From Dichotomocladium elegans (Eukaryota; Mucoromycota; Mucoromycetes; Mucorales; Lichtheimiaceae), in contig JAIXMN010000060.1 of NCBI GenBank assembly GCA_025716815.1, forward strand, positions 1 to 58,285: 58,285 nt of DNA, written 5' to 3'. A model generated the notes under the pieces. That model had not been told where the DNA came from, ran no database searches, and was given only the letters and a program-made list of their open reading frames with translations. The position numbers and the translations under genes were made by a program. Shown piece by piece: positions 39,477-51,397 of this stretch (its first letter is position 1; every line of letters starts with the position of its first letter).

Positions 39477-41088
39477 ATGAAATTCGATTCCCCGATGGAT
39501 GACCCGGAGCCCTATGAAGACCAGTGCTCGAACTGCGGTGGGCATGGCCACGACAAACAAGACTGTGCCTCTGAAAGAACGCTACGATGCTTAAATTGCG
39601 GTGGCTATGGTCATGATGACTATAGTTGTGCTTCCGAGCGAACCTTGCGCTGTTACAATTGTGGGAACGAACACCATTTTGCCCAAGATTGCATGTTACC
39701 GACTTTGCCAAACGAATACCGTTTTCGACCGATTTGGAGACCGCAGCAGCACGAGACACGAGATAGTTACAAGAGAACAATGCAGCATATACCACACAGT
39801 TACCAGAAAGATGACGATATGTTGCAACAGCATCCAGCACAAGACAACAGCCAACATCGACACGACTATCATGAACCTTTAACAGGTAATTTGATTGATG
39901 TTGACACGTCCGAATTTATTGCAGATATATATGACGGACAACTCAGTGACGACATACAGCACTTCGAAGAATTAAACACCGCCACTGGCACAGACCTACC
40001 GCTATATGATATAACCTGCAACGAACGCCAATGCGAAGCATTACTTGATAGTGGTGCATCAGCCACCTATGTATCGCCCAGGCTGATACCTGGCTTACCT
40101 CGAACACGTGTCATGGGGCGCTCAGTTGAAACTGCTGGAGGTCACACACTTAGTATCACGGAGAAAGTCATTCTCAATGTCTGTATTGACGGGCTCACCC
40201 ATCCTGTTCCCACATATGTCCTTGACACGAAATTCGATTTGATCCTTGGCCGCGACTGGATCAAACAGATGAAGCCTATGCCGGATTGGGACCTCGACCA
40301 ATGGCGCATTACTCACGGGGACGCAACTCATATCCTACGACCCAAGTTCAATCGCCAGATTCCTGACCTTGCTTTCTTAATATCGAATCGCCAACTTGAG
40401 CGCTTTGAGCGTGATAAACGTCTCCAGTCGATATTCCTGCGCTATATTCGTCCGGAGGACGTCGAATCTGACGGGGTGATGGATGAGCATTTCAAAAGTA
40501 TGCTGACTGAATATCCAGATGTCTTTCAGGACAAGCTCCCCGGACTGCCACCAAGGCGAGAGGTAACCCATGTAATCGATACAGGAGATTCTGCACCCAT
40601 TAGCCGACCACCATTCAAGATGAGCCCACGTAAGCTGGACGAGCTGTGCAAGCAGCTTAAAGAGCTCTTAGACCTAGGGCTAATCCGACCGACGTCGTCG
40701 CCTTGGGGTGCGCCTGTGTTATTTGTGCGAAAGAAGAACGGCGAGATGCGCATGTGTGTTGATTACCGCGCCATCAACCGCGTTACACGCCATAACAACC
40801 ATCCTCTTCCTCGCATTGATGAGTGCCTCGAACGCCTAGGTGGTGCTAAATTCTTTTCGAGCATCGACTTAAAAAGCGGTTATCATCAAGTTAGGATCCA
40901 CGACGACGATGTCCCTAAAACCGCGTTCAATACACAATACAGTTTATACGAATTTTTGGTGCTGCCCTTTGGCTTGACGAATGCGCCACCGACGTTTCAA
41001 AAATCTGATGAATGCGGTGCTGCGCGAATATTTGGACGACTTTGCCTTGGTTTACCTCGACAACATTCTCATCTACAGCAAGACTGCC
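39477..41088 (+). pseudogene. G5 zinc-knuckle/protease/RT part of Pol
   Basis: The ATG is inside the primer-binding site. Three CCHC knuckles ([42 protein letters not shown]) replace a normal Gag. They are followed in the same frame by protease ([11 protein letters not shown]) and RT ([23 protein letters not shown]). A one-base shift lies near 41003. Beyond it the catalytic YLDD reads YLDN (Asn codon 41062-41064). A solo LTR interrupts the gene at 41088. There is no capsid domain, as in G4, so this seems to be the family's own layout rather than damage to one copy. Confidence 0.9.
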
Positions 41089-41544
41089 TGCGGTAAATAA
41101 GGTTTGTAGAGACTGTCAAAGTACAATGAGACTCTTGGAGGTGTTTTTAATAGAAAGAAAAAATTCTTCTGTCTGTTTACTCCTACACTACATGGTTGTT
41201 TATATATTGTTATGGGTAAAATAGATTCCGCCCGATTGACATGGGTCAATTGTCCTGGAAATTTCCATAAGAGGAGTTGTTGGGGTGCAGTACTTGACAA
41301 GTCATAGAAAAACTTTTCGTTCGTTCCTGTAGCTGAATCCCAGACCATCCTCACGTTGGTAAAACCTCAAAAAACCCAGTGGGAAAAAATAGAGGAGAAA
41401 AGACTATGGATATGGATCTAGTGGCTATGTATGATCGTGTTTCCCTTGGCTGAGTCGTGTTTCTGTATTGCGGTTGTTCCAGTTCTTTACATCATTGCCA
41501 TGGATATTCACTTCATTGGTGCTCTTGCAATCACCTATGCGACA
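41089..41544 (-). repeat. Solo LTR related to L3, in G5 pol (456 bp)
   Basis: Flanked by CTGCC (41084-41088 and 41545-41549). On the minus strand it begins TGTCGCATAGGTGATT and shares CCCACTGGGTTTTT and ACGTGAGGATGGTCTG with the L3 LTR, otherwise diverged. It is what remains after LTR-LTR recombination. Confidence 0.9.
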
Positions 41545-41549
41545 CTGCC

Positions 41550-43118
41550 AAAGAACACTGTATGCATGTCCGACAAATCTTGGACCATCTTCGATCTGCA
41601 AAACTCGTTGCCAACATCAAGAAATGCGAGTTCAACAAGACTGAGCTTGAGTTCGTTGGATACCATGTTACGGCGCGTGGTATTCTTCCGTCAAGCTCTA
41701 AGGTCAAGGCCATTCAAGACTGGCCAATCCCAAAGAATGTTCAAGAGGTATGGCAATTCGTTGGTCTGGGTTCGTATTACCGGCGTTTTATTCGAGACTT
41801 TGCTGCCATTGCTGCACCATTGACGGACCTGACAAAAGGAACGGGAGTAAAACAACGAGCCATTGATTGGACGCCCGAGTGTCAGTCTGCTTTCGACGAA
41901 ATCAAAGCCCGCATGATTGCTGCTCCGATCCTGCTTCCTCCCAACCCGGACCTGCCTTTTGTCATTGAAACGGATGCTTCTGATTACGGCGTGGGCGCCG
42001 TCTTGCTTCAAGAAGGGGAGGATGGGCTAATGCACCCCGTTGCATTTGAGTCCAAAAAGTTATCAGAGGCAGAACGCAACTACCCTGCTCAAGAAAGAGA
42101 GTTGCTGGGTATCCTGCACGCCTTGCGCACGTGGCGATGCTTCATCGATGGCTGGCGGTTCACTGTTTATTCAGACCATCTACCGCTCAAGTACTTTCGC
42201 GAACAAAATAACCGACCTCCCCGTTTAACCCAGTGGATCGCCGAGATTGAGTTGTATGACCCTGATATCTGGTACAAGCCTGGCGCAGAAAATCGAGTTC
42301 CTGACCTGCTATCTCGCCGTGATGGGATTTCATCCACCCCAGCTAAGGACACGATGGAACCTGACTATCTTTATGCTGTACGATCCTTGCAAGAAACTGA
42401 CTGGCCCAAATTTTATGCCAAGCCAGAAAACGACTGGCCTGCATCATATCGCGACCTTTTGAGCAAGCATAGAGATCGTTTTGTTGTACGGGACAATTGC
42501 GTCTATCGCAAAGTCAAGACAGGTAAAGAAACCCAAGAAATCCGCTATGTGCTTTTTGCTCGACGCGCCGACCTTGTCCAACAATTCCATGAATCATTCG
42601 GTCACTCTGGGAATGCAAATGTATACGATTTGATGAGGAAACGATGGTGGTGGCCGGATATGAGGACTGACATCGCTAATTGGCTCGCTACCTGTACACA
42701 ATGCCAGCTGGCTGCAAATGCCGACAGACATATTCACCATGCACCAATGAAGCCCTTGGACGTCCCACCTGCATTTTCCTGCTGGCACCTCGACTTTATC
42801 GGCGAATTACCTACAACAGCAAATGGAAATCGATGGATCTTAGTCGCGGTAGACTCTGCAACAAATTCGCCCATTGCTCGCTCTGTACCTGACGCCACCG
42901 GAGAGGCCATTGCTAAGTTCTTATACAAAGAAATTGTCCTACGTTTTGGCTGCCCAGACGAGATCATTACTGACCGAGGTGCAAACTTTATGTCAAACGT
43001 CCTTGCCAGCTATACTGGCCGCATCAAGCTACTACATGTTTTCACTTCAGCTTTTCACCCACGCACAAACGGAAAGGCCGAACGTACGAACGGCATTCTC
43101 AAACAAATGATATGTAAG
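41550..43118 (+). pseudogene. G5 Pol: rest of RT, RNase H and first half of integrase
   Basis: Continues behind the solo LTR with EHCMHVRQILDHL, then RNase H (IETDASDYGVGAVL, DHLPLKYF) and the integrase HHCC finger (FGHSGNANVYD, CTQCQ), both catalytic Asp motifs (HLDFIGELP, ITDRGANF) and ERTNGILKQ. It is interrupted at TA 43119-43120 by MITE B. It matches G1 almost base for base over the shared integrase. Confidence 0.9.
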
Positions 43119-43120
43119 TA

Positions 43121-43486
43121 CAGGATTTTCAAGAAGAAGTTTGCCACAAAATTTAGTTGTTCGTATAGACTGTCTAGGTTTTTCGTTTTTTTGGGCTCCA
43201 AATTCGAATACAAATTTTAGTATTTCGTTTCTCTTCTTCCTTTGAAATTAGAATGAAACATAAATGGTTGGCCTCCCAAAATTATTCTGGTGTAAAAGGA
43301 GGAGAAGGAAGACTCACATATAGCCTTGATTGACATGTTCTTGCTGCTATTGCCTTTAAATTTGACAAAAGGGTAGCAACGAAATACTAAAATTTGTATT
43401 CGAATTTGAAGCCAAAAAAAACGAAAAACCTAGATGGTCTATATGAACAACTAAAATTTGTGGCAAAGTTCTTCTTGAAAATCCTG
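43121..43486. mobile_element. MITE B, copy 2 (366 bp)
   Basis: TA duplications at 43119-43120 and 43487-43488. Inverted ends start CAGGATTTTCAAGAAGAA. It sits in the same TA of the integrase gene that element A occupies in G1. Non-coding. Confidence 0.93.
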
Positions 43487-43488
43487 TA

Positions 43489-44143
43489 TGTAAATGGCCA
43501 GATTCACCGATGGGACGACTTTGTGGAACCCGCTCTTTTCGCATGCCGAGTACGCAGACATTGCACCACTGGATTCAGCCCATTCTTCCTCGTCTATGGC
43601 CAAGAACCAAAGCTTCCAGGTGATCACCTTCGACCATATATCACCATCGACAAGGAAGCCACTGAACTTACCGAAGCGGATGCATCAAAGTCTCGCGTGC
43701 AAGCCCTTCTCAAGTTACGCGATGAACGAATTTCTGCCGAGACGCGTGTCCACGCCAGTGCTGCACAAGATAAGGCCCGATGGGATGCTGCTTTAACACC
43801 GCAAGTTTTTTCTGTGGGGGACCATGTCCTTATGCGCCACGAGAACAAGTTTGGACTGGAGTACAACTGGAAAGGTCCATTCCGCGTAATTAAGACCAAC
43901 CCTAGCACCGACATCTACCAGCTTCAGGACATGAACGGCAAAATCTACAATTCTTGGGTGCTCACTGACCGCCTCCACCCCATTTTTGTACGAAACAACG
44001 CCACACCAACCAATCCATGGTATGACCCAACTGCCGCTCGCGCAGCCGAACGCCACCACCTCGAAGCTGCTGCTGTTGCTTGCTCCCAACTGTCTCTCTT
44101 GTTCGAGGATGAACAACATTCTGGGGAGGGGATATTGTCATAG
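43489..44143 (+). pseudogene. G5 Pol C-terminus
   Basis: VNGQIHRWDDF...HTTGFSPFFLVYGQEPKLPGD, WKGPFRV and the WYDPTAARAAER tail, as in G1. The TAG stop (44141-44143) is inside the 3' LTR. The polypurine tract GGGGAGGGGA is at 44123-44132. Confidence 0.9.
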
Positions 44144-44736
44144 CACAGATTGCTTGACCAATCAACGGTGCTCTCTATTTTTATCGCTTTTCATAGTCCT
44201 CTTCGACAAGTGCATGAATGACAGTAGTCCTCGCATCAGACGCACAGCCCACTTCTATTTCCCTTTTATCCCACTTCTCTATGATTATTATTAGATAGCA
44301 AAACCAGTATAAATATCCAAGTAGTGCCATGCAATAAACATCATCGACCCGTTACACCTCATCTCTATTGTTAAACCAGAGTCGCTGCTGTTGGCCACGG
44401 TGTAACCACCAAAATATTGTCGTAGTACAGTCCAGTCGATTATTTTAATCACCGGCTACATGACCATTACCGCGGAGCGTAGCACTTTTTAGACAAAGTC
44501 TGAATGACAATGGTTGCTAAACATGAGTCATCAGTAGCAATCTTGACAGCATTGCGCTCATTTCTTACAAGTCAATACAGTATAAATAATGGGACATTTT
44601 ATCATAATAAAACATCATCATATATTGTCCAGACGACTATCTGTGTGGTTCTATCTCTCCGTGGTTATTCTCTCAGTGGACGTCGTCTCTTAGTGGTATC
44701 CAAGTTTGATAAAAAGACGACAATATAAGCACGACA
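44136..44736 (+). repeat. 3' LTR of G5 (292 bp, split by a solo LTR)
   Basis: 44136-44417 plus 44727-44736. It starts TGTCATAGC and ends AAGCACGACA, followed by the G5 duplication AAAG. The break lies 10 bp before the end. Confidence 0.9.
44418..44722 (+). repeat. Solo LTR in the G5 3' LTR (305 bp)
   Basis: TGTCGTAGTACAG...AAAGACGACA, flanked by ATAT (44414-44417 and 44723-44726). Another LTR family with the same TGTCGT/ACGACA ends; its internal part is not in the window. Confidence 0.88.
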
Positions 44737-44797
44737 AAAGTTGTCATATTCGTAATCTGTGCTGGTAATCCAATGGCCAGAATATGGAATAGACGTA

Positions 44798-46434
44798 CAG
44801 TGACTAAATAAAGTGCACAAGTGAAGCCAATTTTTTTCTTTTCTAATCTGTATAGTCAGAACAGTTGAATCCTAAGACTTGAAACTATGTGCGAATGTAG
44901 TTTAGATGATCAGCTTTCTATAGCAATTTTAAACTCCGTTGTAGCTCTTCCGTAGCTGACGATATAGTGTAGAATAAAAAGGTTTTCACTTGTGCACTTT
45001 TTCACACTTGATTTAAAATTTGTTGGTGGCTTGGGTTGGACTGTCAAAAATTAATCTTTCACCTACGGGCATGCCCCGAAATACCAATAAAGTTCCCCCT
45101 TTTCCGATCTCACCATCGCATCTGGTAATTAGAGCATTCCATTCCACCAATCCCTTGCAATTAACATTTGCCATTGACATTCAGCCACATTAGCAATGAA
45201 GGCCCATTCAACTGAAACCAAGAACTCTGTTATTGCACGAATTTCTCGCGGCGAGTCCCAACGCACTATTTCTGCAGCACTTGGAATTTCTGTTGGGTCT
45301 GTTGGCAATATTGCCAAGGAATCAGGGACTAAGAGTTCAGCCAAGAATGGCCGCCCTAGGAAGATCTCTACAACTATGGGAAGATTGATACTCAGAAAGT
45401 TTGGGACTGGAGAGTATGCTACTGCAATGGATGCGGCGAAGAAGCTTTCTGCTGGTGACGCAAAGATACACCCACAGACAATCAGGAAGCTCTTAAAAGA
45501 AAACAATTTCAAGTCATGCATCAAACGGCCTGCACTTCCTCTCACTCCAGCACGTAAAAAGGCGCGCCTAGCATTTGCTAAGAAGTATAAGGATTGGACA
45601 GTTGAGGACTGGAAGCACGTTGTCTTTAGTGATGAGACAAAAATCAACAGGCTTGGCTCAGATGGAAAGCAATGGACATGGGTTGAATGCAGGCAGGCAC
45701 TTAGAGATCATAATGTGAATCAAACATACAAACATGGAGGTGGCAGTCTGTTCCTGTGGAGCTGTATAACAGCTGAAGGACCTGGATATATTGTCAAGAT
45801 TGAGGGTGGATTGGATTCTGCACTTTATTGCCAGATTTTGGAAGGAGATATGCTCAATACATTGAACGAGTATAATATGCCGCTTAAGGACATTATCTTT
45901 CAACAAGACAATAATCCTAAACACAAATCAAAACTGGCTAAAAAATGGTTTGATGATCATCAAGTTACTGTTCTTGACTGGCCTGCCTATTCACCTGACC
46001 TGAATCCAATTGAAAACCTGTGGTTTTTTCTGAAAAGACAGCTGTGTGACTGATACTGCACCAAAGGGTATGCTTGAGCTCTGGGAGCATATGCGGGATG
46101 TCTGGTACAAGAAGGTAACCAAGGAACTATGCCTTAAGCACATTGCATCCATGCCAGAACGAATCCAGGCTGTTCTCAAGGCTAAAGGTGGAGAGACTAA
46201 GTGGTAATTGCTAGCAAAAAGGTACTTCAAAAAACTGCACAAATGACAAAATTTTTCTGACTTTGAATATCTCTAGCCCTAATTGCCATAGAAGCAGAAA
46301 AATATATTTTTCTGAGAGCTTAGATGCTGAAGATTGTTTAGTATTAAACACATACATTTTCCATTGCACACTATTGAGTAATTAAAGCGTAAATCTAAAA
46401 TTGAACTTTACTTGTGCACTTTATTTAGTCACTG
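44798..46434 (+). mobile_element. Tc1-like transposon (1,637 bp)
   Basis: TA duplications at 44796-44797 and 46435-46436. The inverted ends CAGTGACTAAATAAAGTGCA match over about 25 bp. The ends carry the motif AAGTGCACAAGTG, which recurs inverted at about 44987-45000 as a possible inner transposase site. It encodes a DD34E transposase. The non-coding flanks (44798-45195 and 46208-46434) show nothing else. Confidence 0.94.
45196..46207 (+). pseudogene. Tc1 transposase, DD34E, with one frameshift near the C-terminus
   Basis: Cuts and joins the Tc1 ends at TA sites. N-terminal helix-turn-helix (ISRGESQRTISAALGISVGSVG), GRPRK hook, second HTH, then the DDE domain. The first Asp is in FSDETKINRLG, the second in FQQDNNPKHKS, and Glu in SPDLNPIENLW, with exactly 34 residues between the last two. 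The frame stops at 46051-46053. The usual C-terminal helix (LWEHMRDVWYKKV, AVLKAKGGETKW) continues one base out of register to 46207. All catalytic residues precede the shift, so a sequencing error or a very recent mutation are both possible. Confidence 0.93.
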
Positions 46435-46730
46435 TATAGGCTTGTTTTACTGATAGTAGATAAGAATATGAGATAATGTTTATTCATACGATTGAGAGGG
46501 GTATTTATATTGTTCTATAATGTACGGGCGCAGCATGCGCAGCAAGGTGATGGATGCTGCGTAGCAAGCGCAGTAAAAGGGTTGCGCAGCAATGATGCTG
46601 CTGCGAAGCAGTGTGTAACAAAGGGAGTGTTCAAGATCACGTGTGACAGACGGGACTATGACAATACCCCCGCTCCAGAATATGTGTCGTCCTCGACAAT
46701 AAGGAAACCAAAAGAGAGAAGAAAAAATTT

Positions 46731-49700
46731 TTACGAGGATTGTGCCTGGAGTGAAGCTTGTTGACGGGCTTGAGCACGTGAAGCAGTCGGATCATACCAA
46801 GGAACGTTGTTGATAGTGGACTTGATGTGTATAGGTTGGAGACGATCCGTGTGCACCCAAGAAGCATAGGTGTTGCCGTTCATGTCTTGAAGTTGGTAAA
46901 TGTGGGTATCCAGATGACGAGCAATAATGCGGTATGGGCCCTTCCAATTGTATTCCAAGCTGAGCTTGTTTTCGTGTCTCATGAGCACATGGTCACCAAT
47001 GGCGAAGACTTGAGGCTTCATATTGGAGTCCCACCTGGCCTTGTCAAACGCGGCATTATCCTTCAACCGTTTTTCAGCAATGGCACGCACTCTACGGAGT
47101 TCACGAACAGCAGGTACACGTCCTTGAGCAGTTTGTTCTAAAGTGGCATCGGAGTCGTCCAAAGGTGAGAAAATGAATGGGCGTAAGTGGTCACCAGGCA
47201 GTTGAGGGTCTTGGCCATATACGAGGAAAAAGGGACTGAAACCAGTGGTACGGTGTTTGCATATACGACTAGAAAAAAGAGCAGGCTGTACAAATTCATC
47301 CCAACGATGGATTTCTCCATGGACATACTTGCGGATCATTTGTTTCATGATACCATTGGTTCGTTCTGCTTTGGCATTGGTGCGAGGATGAAAAGCTGAA
47401 GTGAGCTTGTGCTTAACCTTGAGTCAACCCAAATAGTCAGCCAACACCTTTGACATGAAGATGGATCCACGATCGGTCAAAATTTCATTCATGCAGCCAA
47501 AAGGTAGCACTAACTCTTCATAAATGAAATTGGCAATCGCTTCCCCAGATGCAACAGGAACAGCACGTGCACAACACCAATTTGTAGCGTAATCAACTGC
47601 AACAAGAAGCCAACGATTGCCATTCTTAGTTGTAGGTAACTCGCCAACAAAGTCCAAATGCCAACGAGAGAAAGGAGGAGGAACATCCAAAGGAGCCATA
47701 GGAGCATGATGGGTCTTGCGGTCAGCATTAGTAGCTAATTGGCATTCGGCACATGAAGCTAACCATTCTTGAATATCGGTTCGCATGTTAGGCCACCACC
47801 AACGCTTCACCATAAGATCAACAACGGTTGTTTTACCAGCATGACCAACCGAGTAGTGAAAATCACGTACAAGATCAGCACGCCGAGCGAACAAAACGTA
47901 ACGTCGTTCTTCTTCCTTGTCACCAACACGCACCATCCTGAACACCTGGTTGTCACGCACCACGAATTTGTCCTTATGCTTGATGAGAAGATCCTGGTAT
48001 GCTGTGGGCCATTTGTCTTCCGGCATTGTATAAAATTTGGGCCAATCCGATTCTTGCACAGACTTGACAGCATAAAGATATTGCGGCTCCATACTTGATT
48101 CCTTGGTGACACATTCGGGACCATCACGCCTTGAGAGTAAATATGGGACACAGTTTTCCTTGCCAGGCTTATACAAGATGGTAGGATCATAAAGTTCGAT
48201 TTCCGCCATCCAACGTGTGAGACGAGGTGTAGGCTTAACTTGTGTCTGGAAATACTTGAGTGGGTTGTGATCCGAATAAACTGTGTAGGGTCGCCCTTCG
48301 ATAAAACACCACCAAGCTCTCAATGCATGAAGAATAGCAAGCATCTCCCTTTCTTGTGCTGGATAGGATCGCTCTTCATCTGATAGCTTCTTGGACTCGA
48401 AAGCAATTGGATGTCGCACACCGTCTGGTCCTTCTTGTAATAATACTGCACCCACACCATAATCACAAGCATCGGTCTCAATGATGTATGGTTTGTATGG
48501 ATTTGGTGGTGACAAAATAGGAGCCTGGGAAAGGCGGGCTTTGATCTCGTCAAAAGCGCATTGGCACTCTTCAGACCAAACAATTGCTCTTTTCTTGGTT
48601 CCCGTTCCTTTCGTCAAGTCCGTTAATGGAGACGCCAATGCAGCAAAGTCTTGAATGAAACGTCGATAATGAGATCCAAGACCAACGAATTGTCTCACTT
48701 CTTGTACATTGGCGGGCACAGGCCATTCTTGAATTGCCTTGATCTTGCTTGGTGAAGGTAACGTTCCAGCTCCAGATACTTGAAAGCCAAGAAACTCTAA
48801 CTCGGTCTTGTAGAATTCACATTTGCGAATATTGGCAATCAACTCCTCATCCCTCAGACGCTGCAACACCTTGCGAACATGCACCTCGTGGTCGGCCTTG
48901 GTCTTGCTGTAGATCAAAATATCGTCCAGGTATACCATCACAAAGTCGTCAAGGAAATCATTGAGCACGCGATTCATAGTGGACTGGAATAGAGCAGGCG
49001 AGTTGCGAAGACCAAAGGGGACCACCAGCCATTCATAAGAGCCATAACGGGTGTTGAACGCTGTCTTGGGAACATCTTGATCACGGATACGCAATTGGTG
49101 ATATCCGCTCTTCAAGTCGAGACTTGTGAAATATTGAGCACCACTGAGACGTTCCAAACATTCGTCAATATGAGGCAACGGATGACCATGACGCCGAGTG
49201 ACTTGGTTGATGGCACGGTAGTCAATGCACATGCGTAGCTCGCCAGACTTTTTGCGCACAAAAAGAACAGGTGCCCCCCAAGGTGATGTGCTAGGGCGAA
49301 TTAGACGCAAGTCTAACAATTCTTTTAGTTGTTTACGCAACTCATCCAGTTCCAAAGGGCTCATCTTGAAGGGTGGTCGATTGATTGGCTCGGCGTCTCC
49401 AGTGTCAATGATATGTGCTACATCCCGTTCACGAGGTAACCCAGGCAAACGATCTTGAAACACGTCCTTGAACTCACTGAGCAATGCATCAATAGACTCT
49501 TTGTCAACGTTTTCGCAAGGCTTGACATAGCAAAGATAGAACTCGGAGATCTTCTTGAGGCGATCATGTCGTTGCAGTTGGCGATCCGAAAGCAGGTAGG
49601 CCAAATCGGGAAAGGTGCGTTCATGTGTGGGACGAAGCAAATATTGATGACCATTCTTGTTGATTTGCCAAGTGTCGATATCCCATGCTGGTATTGGACT

Positions 49701-50201
49701 CACAGCTTTCAACCAGTCGCGTCTGAGGATAACGTCAAACTTGGTATCCAGCACAAACGCATCGATGCTGTGCTTGTACCCCGCAGCATCCAACATCAAA
49801 GTCACTTGTTCATCAATCGACAATGTGTGTCCACCAGCAGTTTCAACAGCACGACCAGGCACCTTCCTTCGAGCTTGACCCATGACCACGTGTGACGAGA
49901 TATATGAACATGTAGCACCACTGTCAATCAGGGCACTTACAGAAACACCATTGCAAACAATAGAATACAAAGGTAACTCAGTCTCTTTTATTGAATACAA
50001 GGTGTCAATGTAAGCTTGATCCTGATTAACGGCATTGTGGTCTATGCTACTAGTTGTCACCGGTTGAGAATCTTGATCATCCTTGTCATCCAAATCGATA
50101 AGCGTTGCTTCTGGGACTTGCGAATCTTGCTGCACCATATGAAGAGATTCTTGTGTGCGCGGTAAGGATCTCTTCACTCCTTCCGCGCTTTGCCTTTTAA
50201 A
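46731..50201 (-). pseudogene. G6 Pol with a single nonsense codon
   Basis: Enters by -1 frameshift at 50195-50201. Protease (LIDSGATCSYI, about 49930), RT (YLDDILIYS, about 48915), RNase H (IETDACDYGVGAVL), integrase (VGHAGKTTVVD, CAECQ, HLDFVGELP, LTDRGSIF, ERTNGIMKQM). TGA at 47424-47426 in the integrase core stands where relatives have Arg (YLGR). Otherwise one frame is kept to the WYDPTASRAQAR tail. It is close to functional apart from this codon and the gag damage. Confidence 0.9.
50195..50201 (-). promoter_or_regulatory. Candidate -1 frameshift heptamer (G6 gag/pol)
   Basis: T TTA AAA in the gag register GAT-TTA-AAA-GGC, 21 nt before the gag stop (50174-50176). A -1 slip enters the pol frame. 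G7 has the same heptamer at 56303-56309, though its gag is shifted by one base there. Confidence 0.68.
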
Positions 50202-50868
50202 TCACCAGCTGGATGACCACGACCAGCACCACGAGACGACGAATTGGGTTGTGACGGACACAAACGAGCGAGATGGCCCATACCACCACAATTGTAACAT
50301 TGTTTGTCGTGCATGCTACTTGTCGGGCGATAAGACCGGAAGCGTGGTTGTCCACCATTGTTGCGCCATCTTTGTTGTAACGGGCGGTTGCGAATGACAT
50401 CAAGATCTATAGGTGCGACACCGTCCGAACGCAAGTATTCAGGAGCTCGTGTATCTCGACGAGACGGTGTTGTTTTGGACAACAACTCATGAATGTTGCG
50501 TGCACTTTCGTAAGCCAATGCCATGCGCTGAGCTTCTGCTGACGTTGCAGGAAATCGAGTCACCACATGTGCACGGATGTCATCTTGAAGTCCCCTTGTG
50601 AAACGATCGAGTGCTTCCTCATCAGTCATGGTCGGGATCTGGATACATACACCACGAAATTGAGCGACATAATCGGTAACGGTGCCGGTTTGATATAACG
50701 CAGCCAACTTGTCGCGAGCTTGTTGAGTGGCGTTTAATGGTCGAAATTCAACAATGACTTCCTTTCGGAAATCAGGCCAATCGGATATCTCGGAGCCGTA
50801 AGATGTTCGTTGTTGCCACCATTCTTCTGCTTCCTCTCGTAACTTCATGACTGCAAATGGTACCCATT

Positions 50869-51397
50869 GCATTTATTACTCCGTCTACATTTATTAATTC
50901 TTCAAGTCATTGCAACGAACCTCAGTATATCCCATACGCCTCTCCCATAAGATCTAGTATAAATACCCTCGTATTTGTTATAATAAAATATCATCAGATT
51001 ATCCTTCGTCATATATCATCCCTGGTCATCAGTTCTCTGTCTATCCGGTCTATCGATCCATACCTATCCTTTGTCCTGCCTCTTGGGCTCTGCCTTGTTC
51101 CTGGTAGCTATCCGAATTGGTGCATGCTGTGTGATTGGGAGTACCTAACACCCACCCCCCGTAGTGTAGTTCTTGTCTTGTCCTCCATCTCTTGTCCTGT
51201 CTTGTCTTGATTCTTTTCTGTCAGGCACAATTCTGGTTAGTAGTATAGTATTGTTCTCTAGAGTAGTTCCTGATCTTTCCCTCTACTCCATTGCCAGCAC
51301 TATCACTGCCAACCCATTCTTGGTCTGTGCCTGCCTTCTGTTCTCCTGTCTTGTTCCTGCGCTACACTTTCTTGTCTGTCTGCCCTGTATCCGCGAC
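50869..51397. repeat. 529-bp LTR-like insert within G6 gag, between 112-bp direct repeats
   Basis: Its first 40 bp (GCATTTATTACTCCGTCTAC, then ATTTATTAATTC) resemble the complement of the G8 LTR near 58000-58040, and it has a TATAAATA box and ATAAAATATCATC as in the LTRs here. It has no coding content. The flanking 112-bp copies differ at two or more bases, so they come from different element copies. Confidence 0.6.

Larger units (their letters stand above)
29043..44736 (+). mobile_element. G5: Ty3/gypsy element of the capsid-less type, host of five nested insertions
   Basis: Target duplication AAAG (29039-29042 and 44737-44740). With the DIRS, two solo LTRs and a MITE removed, the element is about 4.4 kb, roughly 0.8 kb shorter than G2 because the capsid part of gag is absent. 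5' LTR = 29043-29131 plus 39263-39465; 3' LTR = 44136-44736 with a solo LTR inside. A frameshift and the altered RT motif inactivate pol. It is almost identical to G1. Confidence 0.92.
44742..46663 (-). repeat. 3' LTR of G6 (283 bp without the Tc1 element)
   Basis: 44742-44797 plus 46437-46663. On the minus strand it runs TGTCATAGTCCCG...CGAATATGACA. The polypurine tract lies at 46664-46677 (minus strand GGAGCGGGGGTA). The copy at 51892 is similar but lacks a GC-rich repeat unit present here near 46540-46570. Confidence 0.85.
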
